DNA of 64,000 nt from positions 55,503-119,502 of the forward strand of contig JAKSDA010000462.1 of NCBI GenBank assembly GCA_022360315.1, written 5' to 3'. Both the position numbers and the translations under genes were made by a program. The notes beneath the pieces were generated by a model, which had not been told where the DNA came from, made no database searches, and was given only the letters and a program-made list of their open reading frames with translations. This document shows positions 1 through 10,903 of this stretch, in pieces (position 1 is the stretch's first letter; each line of letters starts with the position of its first letter). Source of the DNA: Pseudomonadota bacterium. GTDB lineage: Bacteria > Myxococcota_A > Polyangia > Haliangiales > Haliangiaceae.

Positions 1-203
1 GGTTTCGCAACTCGCGAGCCGGGATCCGACAGCTGGATCTGTTCGGACCCCAAACCGACAGATAACCACCGGCCCGTCCAAGATATGCCCATTGTAGATA
101 TTTTTTGCGAAAATAAGCAAAATCAGTAGGTTAGGAGGATGCACACAATAGCACATCGCTCTTGACACGATGCAGCGGGTGTTGAAATCTCCTTTTCCCG
201 CCT
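1..203. other. Upstream non-coding stretch
   Basis: No convincing gene is seen here. A TTGACA hexamer lies at 162-167 but no good -10 box follows at the usual spacing. An AGGAGG at 133-138 abuts an ATG that opens only an 8-codon frame. The segment probably holds the promoter of the ABC transporter operon that begins at 204, but this is not resolved. Confidence 0.3.
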
Positions 204-1364
204 ATGATACGAGCTGAAAAAATATCCAAGTACTTTGGGGGCAAACGGGCATTGGGTCCGGTGTCGTTCGAGATTAAAGACGGTGAAACCGTCGGCTTTC
301 TCGGCTTGAACGGCGCGGGGAAAACCACGGCATTGCGCATTCTCGCCTGCGATCTGCGCCCATCTGGGGGCACGATTTCGATCGGCGAGGCGGACGCCGT
401 GGCCGATCCCCACTCGGTCCGGCAACAGATCGGATTCTTGCCCGAGAACCCGCCGCTTTATCAAGACATGACTGTCTCGGACTACCTTTTCTTCGCCGGC
501 CAGCTGCGCGGCATGAGCAGAGGGGAAGTGGACCGACGTCTGCCCACGGTTCTCGCGGTGACACATTTGCAGGGAAGCGGGCAGGAGCTCATCGGGCACC
601 TGTCGCACGGCTACCGGCAGCGAGTTGGCGTGGCCCAGGCGATCATCCACAATCCGACCCTGCTCATTCTCGACGAGCCTACTCGAGGTCTCGACCCGGT
701 CCAGATCGTCGAGATGCGCAACCTGATCCACGAGCTGAAAGAGAACCACACAGTGTTGATCTCGAGTCACATCCTGACCGAGATCAGTCAGACCTGTGAC
801 CGCTTGCTGGTACTGGGAGCCGGCGAGATCATCGCATCGGGTACCGAAAAAGAGCTCACCACCGGACTCGCCGAAGTAAAGTCGATCACCGTGATCGTCC
901 GCGCCGACTCCACCGAATCATCGCCCTATCGCGGCTCGCGGCTCAAAGACAAAAAAGAAAAAGAGCCGGCGAAAGAGTCGACTTCACCAAAAGATTCGCA
1001 AAATGAGTCTTCAAAAGAGGAGACCAAGGACCAGGGCAAAGATAACGAGAAGAAGAAAGAAACCAAAGAAAAGGACCGGGACAAGGCCGCCGATGGGGAG
1101 GAGGCGGAGTCGCCCAAGAATGGCGCCGACCCGGTGGCGGGGTGCATCGAGGCGGTCGAGGGGGTCAAATCGGTCACCAGTGCGACTGCGCCGTATGAAG
1201 ATGCGCGGATCTATCACATTTCGTGCACCAGCGACGTGCGAGCCGAGGTCAGTCGGGCCATTGTCAAAGCGGGCCACGATTTGCTCAAGCTCGATCACGG
1301 ACAAAGCGAACTCGAAAGCACCTTCCTGAAACTGGTGCAAGGAGACAGTGATGCGAGCAATTAG
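204..1364 (+). CDS. ABC transporter ATP-binding protein (GldA-like)
   Basis: This is the ATPase subunit of an ABC exporter of the gliding/copper-type ABC-2 family. The N-terminal 230 residues hold a complete nucleotide-binding domain: Walker A GLNGAGKTT near residue 35, the signature region LSHGYRQRVG near 133, and Walker B LLILDEP followed by the H-loop of SSHIL. After it comes a very Lys/Glu-rich low-complexity stretch (about residues 245-310) and then a folded C-terminal segment, which makes the protein longer (386 aa) than the usual 300-320 aa. No strong Shine-Dalgarno precedes the ATG. The stop overlaps the start of the permease gene by 14 nt, so the two are translationally linked. The substrate is unknown. 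Confidence 0.9.
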   Translation: MIRAEKISKYFGGKRALGPVSFEIKDGETVGFLGLNGAGKTTALRILACDLRPSGGTISIGEADAVADPHSVRQQIGFLPENPPLYQDMTVSDYLFFAGQLRGMSRGEVDRRLPTVLAVTHLQGSGQELIGHLSHGYRQRVGVAQAIIHNPTLLILDEPTRGLDPVQIVEMRNLIHELKENHTVLISSHILTEISQTCDRLLVLGAGEIIASGTEKELTTGLAEVKSITVIVRADSTESSPYRGSRLKDKKEKEPAKESTSPKDSQNESSKEETKDQGKDNEKKKETKEKDRDKAADGEEAESPKNGADPVAGCIEAVEGVKSVTSATAPYEDARIYHISCTSDVRAEVSRAIVKAGHDLLKLDHGQSELESTFLKLVQGDSDASN

Positions 1365-2079
1365 CATCATCTTTCGCCGCGAGCTTGCCACGTATTTGCA
1401 TTCGCCCATGGGCTACGTGGTTGCCGCGTTATTACTTCTGGTCGACGGTATTCTCTTTCAGACCTACGTCCTGGGCGTGGGCAGAACTCTCTCGGCCGAC
1501 GTGCTGCGGTTCTTTTTCATGTATACCGGCATCGTGGTCCAGATCGCCGGCATTGCGCTGGCGGTAAGGCTGGTCGCTGAAGAGCGGCAGCAGAATACCA
1601 TTGTCCTGCTCAACACCTCGCCGGTGCGCGATGTCGAGATCATTGTCGGCAAGTTCTTGGCGGCTCTGGTGTTTTTGGCCGGAATGCTCTTGCTTTCGAT
1701 CTACATGCCGCTGCTCATCATGGTAAACGGCAAGATCGCTGTTTCCCAGCTTCTCGTCGGCTATCTGGGGCTTCTACTGCTCGGCGCGGCCAGTCTGTCG
1801 ATCGGCATTTTTGCCAGTTCTCTGGCCCGGCAGCAGCTCATCGCCCTGGTCGTGGGCGCGGTCATCAATTCGATCATGGTGCTGCTTTTCCCGCTTGCCA
1901 AACGGCTCGACGAGCCGCTCAAAGATGTGTTCCAGGGACTCGATCTGTGGTGGTCGCACTTTCAGGACGGGTTTATGAAGAGCGTATTCAACTTATCGGA
2001 CATGGTGTACTACCTGGCCGTCATCTACTTCTTCCTGCTTCTGGCAACCAAAACCCTGGAGGCAAAACGATGGCAATGA
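1351..2079 (+). CDS. ABC transporter permease (GldF-like, ABC-2 family)
   Basis: This is an integral membrane permease of about 242 aa with six predicted hydrophobic segments, matching the ABC-2 / GldF type. It sits inside the end of the ATPase gene. The ATG at 1351 is preferred because GGAG at 1341-1344 lies 6 nt upstream; a GTG three bases earlier is also in frame. It should form the membrane channel with the ATPase at 204-1364 and act with the GldG-like protein that follows. The conserved motif near the N-terminus (FRRELATYLHSPMGYV) is typical of the family. The exported substrate cannot be deduced. Confidence 0.88.
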   Translation: MRAISIIFRRELATYLHSPMGYVVAALLLLVDGILFQTYVLGVGRTLSADVLRFFFMYTGIVVQIAGIALAVRLVAEERQQNTIVLLNTSPVRDVEIIVGKFLAALVFLAGMLLLSIYMPLLIMVNGKIAVSQLLVGYLGLLLLGAASLSIGIFASSLARQQLIALVVGAVINSIMVLLFPLAKRLDEPLKDVFQGLDLWWSHFQDGFMKSVFNLSDMVYYLAVIYFFLLLATKTLEAKRWQ

Positions 2080-4082
2080 AAACCGCGTCTCCATGGTGGT
2101 TCTCGGCGCTTTTTGCCGCGGGCCTACTCCTCTTATTTATGGGCGAGCGGCCGTTCGATGAACTCGGCGCAGTACGCCTGATCCTGAGCGGCCTGGGCAC
2201 ACTGCTCGTCCTGGGCATCTCTGCTCTGCGGGTGTGGACGTTTGCCGCCACCACCGGCGAACGCCGGGCAGTCGAGCGCGTACTGCTTTTCTGTCACGCC
2301 GGTGTGCTGGTCTCGCTGGTTCTCTACCTGACCACGACCGACTGGGGTCACGGCGTTCTCGGTATTGATCCGAGCGACTCGAAAGCGTTCGACCGGTTTC
2401 AGATCCCGATGACCATCCTGTGGTCCATCGGGATGCTGATCTCGCTCGTACCCCTCCTCATGGTCGAGCTCTCGCTCGGAGCGGCCCGGCGCAACAAATT
2501 CATTCCCGGCGATCTCGACGCGTCGGACACCAAGCAAGAAGCGGTAGAATCGTTTCGGGTCCGCGAGATATCAAATTCGGGACTGTCCATTGCGCTGGCC
2601 GCCGCGTTTCTCATGGTCACGTGCAACGTCGCTGAGCAGCGCAATATCCGCCGCGATGTGAGCTACTTCAAAACGTCGAGCCCGGGCAGCGCAACGGTCA
2701 ATTTGACCAAAAATTTTGCCCAGCCAGTCAAAGTGGTCCTGTTCTTTCCCCCGGTCAACGAGGTCAAGAACGAAGTGCGCGGCTATTTCGACTCGCTCGA
2801 AGCCGCCACCGGCAACGTCTTGATCGAAGAACACGACCAGCTGCTCTCTCCAGCTCTGGCCAAAAAGTACCGGGTCAACAACAACGGCACGGTCGTTCTT
2901 GTCGTCCCCGATGGCAAGAAACCAGCCGAGGGCAAAGAGCCGGGCGAACAGCACCAATCGTTTAAGCTCACCATCGATGAAAAGGCGACCAAACGACGAG
3001 CTGCGCGAACCGAGCTGCGCGAACTCGATGGCAAGGTCAATACCGCGCTCATGAAGCTCAGTCGCGAAAAACGCGTCGCCTACATGACCGTGGGCCACGG
3101 TGAGTTAAACGACTCCAACTCGAACTGGGCCAAATCGGGCGGCCGGATATTCGCCAGGCGGGGTGGTCTCAAGACCAACCTGATCAAATCCGCGCTGCGC
3201 AACCTCAACTTTCAGGTAAAAGACCTCGGATTGGCTCAGGGCCTCGCCAATGAAGTGCCTGACGACGCCACAGTAGTCCTGATCCTCGGTCCCCAGGCGC
3301 CGCTTCTCGACGAGGAATACGCCGCACTCGACCGCTACTTGGCCCGGGGCGGCCGGGTCCTTATCGCGCTCGATCCACTGTCCAGTGCCACACTAGGCAG
3401 TCTGGAAGGCAGGCTGGGCATCCGTTACAACCCCACGCCGCTCACCGACGACAAACTGCACATGAGGTACCTCGGCAGACCCAGCGACAGGCGTCTCATC
3501 ATCACCGATCGATTCTCGTCGCACGCGTCGATCACTACCCTAACCCGGGCGGCGCGCGCCGGAATCCTCCTGGTCAACGCCGGATCCCTCGAGGAAGCTC
3601 GGTTTACCGGGGGCGGTAAGCCCAAGCGGACCATGGTGATCCGCTCTCGATCGACGACATTTGCCGATACCGACAATGACTTCAAGCTCACCAAAGGCAC
3701 GGAAAAAGCCAAGCAGTACAACCTGGTCGCCGCCATCGAGAATCCCGACGCAAGGCCGGCTGACCAGGAGGAGGAAGGTTCCGGCAAGAGCGAGGGGATG
3801 CGTGCCATGGTGTTTGCCGACGTCGAGATCTTCAGCGACTACCTGCAACCGCCCAACCAGCCCCCGTCGGTAATGTTCAGCGACGCGATCAAATGGCTCG
3901 GTGGCGAGGAGCACATCGCCGGCGAGATCGTGTCGGAAAAAGATGTCTACATCGAGCACACCCGGAATGAAGACGTGCTCTGGTTCTATTCGACTCTCGT
4001 CGGCGCCCCGCTGATCGTGCTCGGATTCGGCCTGGTTTTCGGCTGGTGGCGCCGGCAACGCATGCAACGGAGGGCGTCATGA
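2070..4082 (+). CDS. GldG-family ABC transporter auxiliary protein
   Basis: This protein of about 670 aa belongs to the GldG / ABC_transp_aux family. It has hydrophobic segments at the N-terminus (four within the first 200 residues), a large extracytoplasmic region, and a final transmembrane helix just before a basic tail (RRQRMQRR). The chosen ATG at 2070 has GGAGG at 2058-2062; the open frame extends back to 1947 but that part overlaps the permease gene. The family works with GldA/GldF-like ABC subunits, which are immediately upstream. The stop overlaps the next gene start as ATGA. In Bacteroidota this set is tied to gliding; outside that phylum the role is not established. Confidence 0.85.
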   Translation: MAMKTASPWWFSALFAAGLLLLFMGERPFDELGAVRLILSGLGTLLVLGISALRVWTFAATTGERRAVERVLLFCHAGVLVSLVLYLTTTDWGHGVLGIDPSDSKAFDRFQIPMTILWSIGMLISLVPLLMVELSLGAARRNKFIPGDLDASDTKQEAVESFRVREISNSGLSIALAAAFLMVTCNVAEQRNIRRDVSYFKTSSPGSATVNLTKNFAQPVKVVLFFPPVNEVKNEVRGYFDSLEAATGNVLIEEHDQLLSPALAKKYRVNNNGTVVLVVPDGKKPAEGKEPGEQHQSFKLTIDEKATKRRAARTELRELDGKVNTALMKLSREKRVAYMTVGHGELNDSNSNWAKSGGRIFARRGGLKTNLIKSALRNLNFQVKDLGLAQGLANEVPDDATVVLILGPQAPLLDEEYAALDRYLARGGRVLIALDPLSSATLGSLEGRLGIRYNPTPLTDDKLHMRYLGRPSDRRLIITDRFSSHASITTLTRAARAGILLVNAGSLEEARFTGGGKPKRTMVIRSRSTTFADTDNDFKLTKGTEKAKQYNLVAAIENPDARPADQEEEGSGKSEGMRAMVFADVEIFSDYLQPPNQPPSVMFSDAIKWLGGEEHIAGEIVSEKDVYIEHTRNEDVLWFYSTLVGAPLIVLGFGLVFGWWRRQRMQRRAS

Positions 4083-5341
4083 CACGCGGTCCCATCATTC
4101 ACGGCGTATTACTGGTCGTCGTTCTCATCTTCGCCTATCAAACCTGGACCAAAGAGGAGAAAGTCGAGCGCGATGTCGGCGACATCCAGGTCTGGTCCGT
4201 GCCCGCGGATTCCATTACAGCCATCACCTACGACAGCGAAAATCGCACGATAAAGCTGGAACAGCGCAGCGAGGGCGGCCAGTCCTACTACTGGGGCCAG
4301 GACATCCGCGTGGTCAAAAAGTCGGTGGGCAAGAAGCCCGCAAAGAAGGATGACAGCGCCGAGCCAGCCGAGCCGCCGCAGCCCGAAACCGAGACCAAGA
4401 TCCGCGACTTCGCAATCGGCAAAAAAGGCCAGGAAGCGGTCGAGAATCTGGCTGACCTGCGCGCTCTGCGCGACCTCGGCGCGCTCGACGACGACAGGCG
4501 CAAAGAGTACGAGCTCGACGACAGCAAGGATAACATCACGGTCTCGTACAACGGCAAATCGCGCAGTCTGGTGGTGGGCGGTCGGGTCCCCGGCAGCGGT
4601 GGCGGTCGATACGTCCTCGAAATGGATTCGGGCAAGGCCTATGCACTCGCAGCCACAACGCTGAGAGATCTTCTCGCCGGGGAATCCGGGATGCGACTGC
4701 GCAAAGCCCACATCTACGATGATGAAGACGTGGGCAAAGCCGTCGTTACGGCCGCTGGAAAGACGCGCAATCTGGTCCGCATCACGGTCGAAAACGAAAA
4801 GGGCACCAAGAGCAAGAACTGGGCTGACGCCAGTGATTCGTCCAAGCCCGATCAGACCATGTCCAACTTTCTGCAGAATGTGGCCAAGCTCTCGCCGTCA
4901 CAATACGCTCCCAAGCTCGATGCCAAGTCGCTCAAGCTGGTGGTCAAGGTCGAGTATCAGCGCGAAAATGGCGAGAAACTGGGCTGGCTAGAGCTCTACG
5001 AGCAGCCACCCGAGCCAGAAGAAAGCCCCGCAGCACCACCAGCCGCGCCCACCGAACCTGCCACACCCACAAAGGGCGAAAAGGGCGAGGACACTGCGGG
5101 CAAGAGCGAGCCAGCCGGCCAGGACAAAACCGGACAACAAGCGGCACCAGCCGACAAAAACCAGCCTGCCAAGGCCGCTCCTGGCCAGAAACCCGCTCCG
5201 GCCGAGAAGAAAGAAAAACCCACCCCCCCCAAAATGTCGCATTATTACATTCGCACTGAAGCCACCCGCACCTACGCCAAAGTCCTGCAGAGCACGGCTA
5301 CCCGCATCGCAGAAGATATCGATCAGATCTTCACCGAATAG
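4079..5341 (+). CDS. DUF4340 domain-containing envelope protein
   Basis: This 420-aa protein starts at an ATG that overlaps the previous stop (ATGA). It has one N-terminal membrane anchor (about residues 5-22) and then a periplasmic domain of the DUF4340 type, which is commonly the last gene of GldA/GldF/GldG-like operons. Around residues 305-385 is a long Pro/Ala/Lys/Glu-rich linker, followed by a short conserved end with the family-like sequence SHYYIRTEATRTYAKV. It is probably an accessory periplasmic component of the ABC system. No enzymatic motif is visible. Confidence 0.75.
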   Translation: MTRGPIIHGVLLVVVLIFAYQTWTKEEKVERDVGDIQVWSVPADSITAITYDSENRTIKLEQRSEGGQSYYWGQDIRVVKKSVGKKPAKKDDSAEPAEPPQPETETKIRDFAIGKKGQEAVENLADLRALRDLGALDDDRRKEYELDDSKDNITVSYNGKSRSLVVGGRVPGSGGGRYVLEMDSGKAYALAATTLRDLLAGESGMRLRKAHIYDDEDVGKAVVTAAGKTRNLVRITVENEKGTKSKNWADASDSSKPDQTMSNFLQNVAKLSPSQYAPKLDAKSLKLVVKVEYQRENGEKLGWLELYEQPPEPEESPAAPPAAPTEPATPTKGEKGEDTAGKSEPAGQDKTGQQAAPADKNQPAKAAPGQKPAPAEKKEKPTPPKMSHYYIRTEATRTYAKVLQSTATRIAEDIDQIFTE

Positions 5342-5550
5342 TAGCCGAACCCACACCCCACCTTGGCCTGGTCCCCAGCCTGCGCCGCTCCGGTTCGCTC
5401 TTTCTAATCATCCAAAACTATTAATATTTTCCCCTCCGTCGGAGAACTGCTCGGAGGCTGGTCGGCGGAGCATATGGAATAAATCGCTGACCGGCCCGGT
5501 CGCAGCTCACGTAGTTACTGGCGACAACGCTGCAAAGACGGAAGGCACTT
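5342..5550. other. Intergenic region before the HtrA gene
   Basis: About 210 bp without a gene. It contains an AT-rich patch near 5415-5430 and a good Shine-Dalgarno (GGAAGG) 7 nt before the ATG at 5551. No clear -35/-10 pair or terminator hairpin was found. Confidence 0.3.
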
Positions 5551-6702
5551 ATGCAAAAGATTCTCTATCCCCGCTGGCTCATCGCAGCCGGCGTTCTCGG
5601 CCTGGTCGTGGCCGGCGTTTCTCTCTCTCGTGACCAGATCGAGACCCCAATAGCCCAGGCAGGGCCGCTTACCATGGGCACCGCGACAACCGAGATCGCC
5701 GATGTCGTGGAAAAAGCGCTGCCTAGTGTGGTCAACATCTCGACCATGACAGCGGTTCACCAGGGGGGCCCGGCCCAGTCAGATCCGTTTTTTAACGACC
5801 CCCGGTCGCCGTTTTTCGGCCAACCGGGCGGGCGGCCTGGCAAGCGATACGGCAGCAGTCTGGGCTCGGGTGTGATCATCTCGACCAAGGGCTACGTAGT
5901 CACCAACAGTCACGTCGTATCGAAAGCGGACAAAATCAGAGTCTCGCTGGCCGACGGCCGCCAGCTCGAAGCCGAAGTGGTCGGAGCCGACCCACCGAGC
6001 GATCTCGCAGTTCTGAAGCTGCGCGGCGATCTCGGTGACCTGCAACCCATCGACATCGGCGCATCGAGTGACATGCGTCTCGGCGACATTGTCCTGGCCA
6101 TTGGCAATCCGTTTGGTGTCGGTCAAACCGTGACCATGGGCATCGTTTCGGCCAAGGGCCGCTCGGGCATGGGTATCGTCAGCTATGAGGACTTCATCCA
6201 GACCGATGCGGCCATCAACCCGGGTAACTCGGGTGGTGCTCTGATCAACATGAAAGGGCAGCTCATCGGCATCAACACGGCCATTCTGTCCCGTACCGGT
6301 GGCTATCAGGGCATCGGTTTCGCCATTCCCAGCGATATGTTCCAGCCAATCGTCAAAGACCTGGTCGACGACGGAGTCGTCGCGCGCGGTTGGCTTGGTA
6401 TCGATATCCGGACATTCGACCACGAGATGGCTCGAAACCGCAGTATGCCTGATGTACGCGGTGTTTTGGTGGTTGGCGTGATACCGCGCAGTCCGGCAGC
6501 TCGCTTCGATTTGAAGTCCGGTGACGTCATCGTACGGATCGACGGCAAAGACGTCACAACTGCCGCACAACTGCGCAACGCCGTGGCCATGGCCGGGCCG
6601 GGCACGTCGATCGAACTCGCAGTCATGCGCGATGGCCGTTCACGCACAGTCGAGGTCGAGTTGGGCGACCGCGCCAAGGCCGAAATTCCGCGCCGGCGGT
6701 AA
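5551..6702 (+). CDS. HtrA/DegP-type periplasmic serine protease
   Basis: This is a 383-aa S1C-family protease with a quality-control role in the cell envelope. Residues 8-25 are a hydrophobic signal anchor. The trypsin-like domain carries the catalytic triad: His121 (in TNSHVV), Asp151 (in SDLAVLKL) and Ser227 (in NPGNSGGA). A single PDZ domain fills about residues 270-370. E. coli DegP has two PDZ domains, so this resembles DegS or one-PDZ HtrA forms. The ATG has GGAAGG 7 nt upstream. It ends 7 nt from the convergent uvrB gene. Assignment to a particular member (degP, degQ, degS) is not possible from sequence alone. Confidence 0.92.
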   Translation: MQKILYPRWLIAAGVLGLVVAGVSLSRDQIETPIAQAGPLTMGTATTEIADVVEKALPSVVNISTMTAVHQGGPAQSDPFFNDPRSPFFGQPGGRPGKRYGSSLGSGVIISTKGYVVTNSHVVSKADKIRVSLADGRQLEAEVVGADPPSDLAVLKLRGDLGDLQPIDIGASSDMRLGDIVLAIGNPFGVGQTVTMGIVSAKGRSGMGIVSYEDFIQTDAAINPGNSGGALINMKGQLIGINTAILSRTGGYQGIGFAIPSDMFQPIVKDLVDDGVVARGWLGIDIRTFDHEMARNRSMPDVRGVLVVGVIPRSPAARFDLKSGDVIVRIDGKDVTTAAQLRNAVAMAGPGTSIELAVMRDGRSRTVEVELGDRAKAEIPRRR

Positions 6703-6709
6703 CGCGCCG

Positions 6710-8728
<2,019 letters not shown>

Positions 8729-8771
8729 ACCTGGTCCGGAAATGCTTGAGCGACGTGAGGTTTGCGTCATA

Positions 8772-9461
8772 ATGGCGCGCTTCGCAATGACGTGGCGCGA
8801 TAAGTTTACCGGGTTTTACTCCATCTTGGACTCGGACGACGAGTCCCTGGCCCGGGTTTTGTTGACCCCGGTTCGTGATGGTGGAGCAGGTTCGCGTGTG
8901 CTTCAAGTGCGTATCAAACCAGCACAGCGCGTCTCTACAGCTGAAATTGTCCGGGTAGCCACCATGGCTCGAAAGGTGGCTACCGAACTGAATGGCCTGC
9001 TCATCGTCAACGATCGACTCGACATCGCGCTCGCAGTCAAGGCCAATGGAGTACACCTCGGTCAAGACGACCTGCCGCTTGCCGATGCGCGTGAACTCGT
9101 CCGCCGCACAAAGCCCCCACAACCCTTTCTCATCGGGTTGTCCACACACAATCGGGAACAAGTGCTGAGCGCTATTCAAGGCGGAGCTGATTATCTCGGC
9201 TTTGGACCTATCCACGCCACCCAAACCAAAGTGTATCCGGACCCGGTCCCGGTCCAGGGCATTGAGGGCCTGCGCGCTGCTGTCGCAGCTGCGGGGGACA
9301 TACCGATCGTGGCAATTGGTGGCATCACTCCCGAGCGTGCACTTGATGTAGCCACGGCCGGAGCGGCTGCTGCCTGTGCCATTTCATCGGTAAATCATTC
9401 GGAAAATCCAGCACTTGCAGGAGCGCGTATCAACATGGCGTTCTCCGCTCGACCGAGATGA
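8772..9461 (+). CDS. thiE: Thiamine-phosphate synthase
   Basis: ThiE joins HMP-pyrophosphate and the thiazole phosphate to make thiamine monophosphate. The TIM-barrel hallmarks are present in order: LLIVNDRLDIAL, GVHLGQDDL, IGLSTHN, GADYLGFGPI, and the phosphate-binding IPIVAIGGI. Three in-frame ATGs exist (8742, 8772, 8787). 8772 is chosen as a compromise, having a weak GTGAGG about 11 nt upstream and avoiding overlap with uvrB; the first conserved residues (GFYSILD) begin shortly after 8787. No other thiamine gene and no TPP riboswitch are seen here. Confidence 0.9.
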   Translation: MARFAMTWRDKFTGFYSILDSDDESLARVLLTPVRDGGAGSRVLQVRIKPAQRVSTAEIVRVATMARKVATELNGLLIVNDRLDIALAVKANGVHLGQDDLPLADARELVRRTKPPQPFLIGLSTHNREQVLSAIQGGADYLGFGPIHATQTKVYPDPVPVQGIEGLRAAVAAAGDIPIVAIGGITPERALDVATAGAAAACAISSVNHSENPALAGARINMAFSARPR

Positions 9462-9624
9462 GGGGTTAATCTGTAACGAAGAACCGATTGGTTCCGTATT
9501 CCGTGTGGAATGAACGGACCTCCTGGCTGCATTTGGTGAGCTATTTACATTGAATACGGTCCGCAACAAGGCCGTCCTATGGCGGTCTCGGCAGTGATTA
9601 TTCCAACCTAGGGAACAAAACAAC

Positions 9625-9960
9625 ATGAAGAAATTTGCACTTGTCATTCTCGCTGGCGCATCGGTTGCGTTTCTCAGTCTCGCGACGGCACCTCAAGAAG
9701 CCGATGCTGGCAACCCATGCGCGCGCAAAACCTTCAAGACCAAATACGTCGAGAAGGCATGCAAGACCGACCAGAAGACAGCGGTCAAGGCCATGAAGGA
9801 CTTCCTCAGCAAGGCCAAGAAAACCAACGCAGCGATCAAAAACTGCAAATCCTGTCATTCTGGCCTGAAAAAAGACGGGTACCCACTCAATGACAAGGGC
9901 CTCGACCTGTTCAACAAGGCGTTCGCCCAGGTGAAAGGTCAGCTCAAGCTGCAGATCTGA
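9625..9960 (+). CDS. Small secreted protein with one CxxCH motif (putative monohaem protein)
   Basis: This 111-aa protein has a clear N-terminal signal peptide (MKKFALVILAGASVAFLSLA, likely cleaved after ADA). The mature part is Lys-rich and contains one CKSCH motif (Cys74, Cys77, His78), the covalent haem c attachment site. It has no Met after the motif and no second His, so the usual axial ligand is not visible. Two additional cysteines (32 and 46) could form a disulfide. AGGGA lies upstream of the ATG. It is monocistronic: thiE ends 163 nt upstream and the next gene is convergent. A c-type cytochrome subunit is plausible; a partner enzyme is not evident. Confidence 0.7.
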   Translation: MKKFALVILAGASVAFLSLATAPQEADAGNPCARKTFKTKYVEKACKTDQKTAVKAMKDFLSKAKKTNAAIKNCKSCHSGLKKDGYPLNDKGLDLFNKAFAQVKGQLKLQI

Positions 9961-10034
9961 ATCGCCGAGCGGCGGGAAGACAACATTTACCGGCTTACCT
10001 CGCCGATCTCCCCATTCCCTCTCCCAGGTCCTGT

Positions 10035-10056
10035 GATGGCCGGTTAACCGGCCATC
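10035..10056. terminator. Perfect inverted repeat between convergent genes
   Basis: A perfect 22-bp palindrome, arms GATGGCCGGTT / AACCGGCCATC, lies 75 nt after the small CxxCH gene and overlaps the stop of the opposing lipoprotein gene. There is no T-run on either side, so it is not a textbook intrinsic terminator, but its position suits a bidirectional one. Confidence 0.45.
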
Positions 10057-10903
10057 AGCTCAGGCATTTCTGGCGTTTTTTGGCGTTGCGCTTGAGCTCC
10101 TTGTCTCTGGCCCTGGACTTCTTGACCAGAGATGATTTGGGAAACTTCTGCCGAAGCAAACCATAGTAGGCTCGTGCTTCGGAACACCGTCGCAGTTTTT
10201 CGGCCGCCTCGCCGGCACGGAAAAGGGCATCGTCGGCGAGTGGACTCTTGGAAAACTTGTCGAAGACCTTCTGGAACTCGCGAATGGCCGCATCGTAGTC
10301 TTTTTCGCGAAAGTACGCCTCTCCGCGAAAGTACTGGGCGTCATCGGCTCGGTCGTGTCCGGGAAACCGGACGACCAGCAGCCTGAACATGGAACGAGCC
10401 ACGGCGTAGTCGCTGCTGTCGAAGGCGGTCTTTCCCTTATTGTATAGCCCTTTGGCTGTTTTTGGCGTGGTATCTGCGGTCTTCTTTTCCAACGCCTCGA
10501 GGCGCTGCTCCATGCTTTGCAGCCGCTTGGCCAGGACCTCTCGGTCGTTGTCCACGGTCTTCTTCAGCTCTCGCACGTCCTTGCGAACATCATCGGTATA
10601 GCGCTTGGCAGCAGTGATGAGCCCCTGCAGATTGCGTACATCAGTGGACATCGCCTGGAAGTCAGCCCCGAGGTCGGCGCTGTTCCGCCGCAGCACCTTG
10701 GTCGCCTGGTCGAGAACTTCTTCCAGCTTGGCCAGCTTGGACTCCAAAGTCTCCTCTTTCTCTTTTACCCGCTTGTCTAACCTCCCAATATTTTTACGTA
10801 TTTCTTCGCCCTCGGCCTTGGTAGTCACCCAGAAACACGCGGGCAACGCACTGAGTGCTGCACAAAGGACGGCCATCGTGAGGATTCTGGTTTGTTGCAT
10901 CAT
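10055..10903 (-). CDS. CpoB/YbgF-like TPR lipoprotein
   Basis: This protein of about 282 aa has a lipoprotein-type signal (hydrophobic stretch ending LSALPAC), a long coiled coil (about residues 25-135, LDKRVKEKEETLESKLAKLEE and following), and C-terminal TPRs (VRFPGHDRADDAQYFRGEAY, FPKSSLVKK) as in YbgF/CpoB of the Tol-Pal system. It begins at the ATGATG overlapping the stop of the upstream OmpA-like gene; an ATG at 10909 is an alternative. The open frame continues upstream to 11182 but that part is antisense-like noise within the OmpA gene. Pairing with a Pal-like lipoprotein supports an envelope-integrity function. Confidence 0.75.
   Translation of the reverse strand: MMQQTRILTMAVLCAALSALPACFWVTTKAEGEEIRKNIGRLDKRVKEKEETLESKLAKLEEVLDQATKVLRRNSADLGADFQAMSTDVRNLQGLITAAKRYTDDVRKDVRELKKTVDNDREVLAKRLQSMEQRLEALEKKTADTTPKTAKGLYNKGKTAFDSSDYAVARSMFRLLVVRFPGHDRADDAQYFRGEAYFREKDYDAAIREFQKVFDKFSKSPLADDALFRAGEAAEKLRRCSEARAYYGLLRQKFPKSSLVKKSRARDKELKRNAKKRQKCLS

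Noticed and set aside
139..165. AGGAGG followed by an ATG opening an 8-codon frame
   Set aside because: No spacing between the Shine-Dalgarno and the ATG and the peptide is too short to support.
123..770. 215-aa minus-strand ORF opposite the ABC ATPase
   Set aside because: Antisense to a gene with full Walker motifs; composition is shadow-like and there is no recognisable domain.
8729..8771. Possible TPP riboswitch before thiE
   Set aside because: Only about 43 bp separate uvrB and thiE, too short for the riboswitch, and no THI-box-like sequence is seen.
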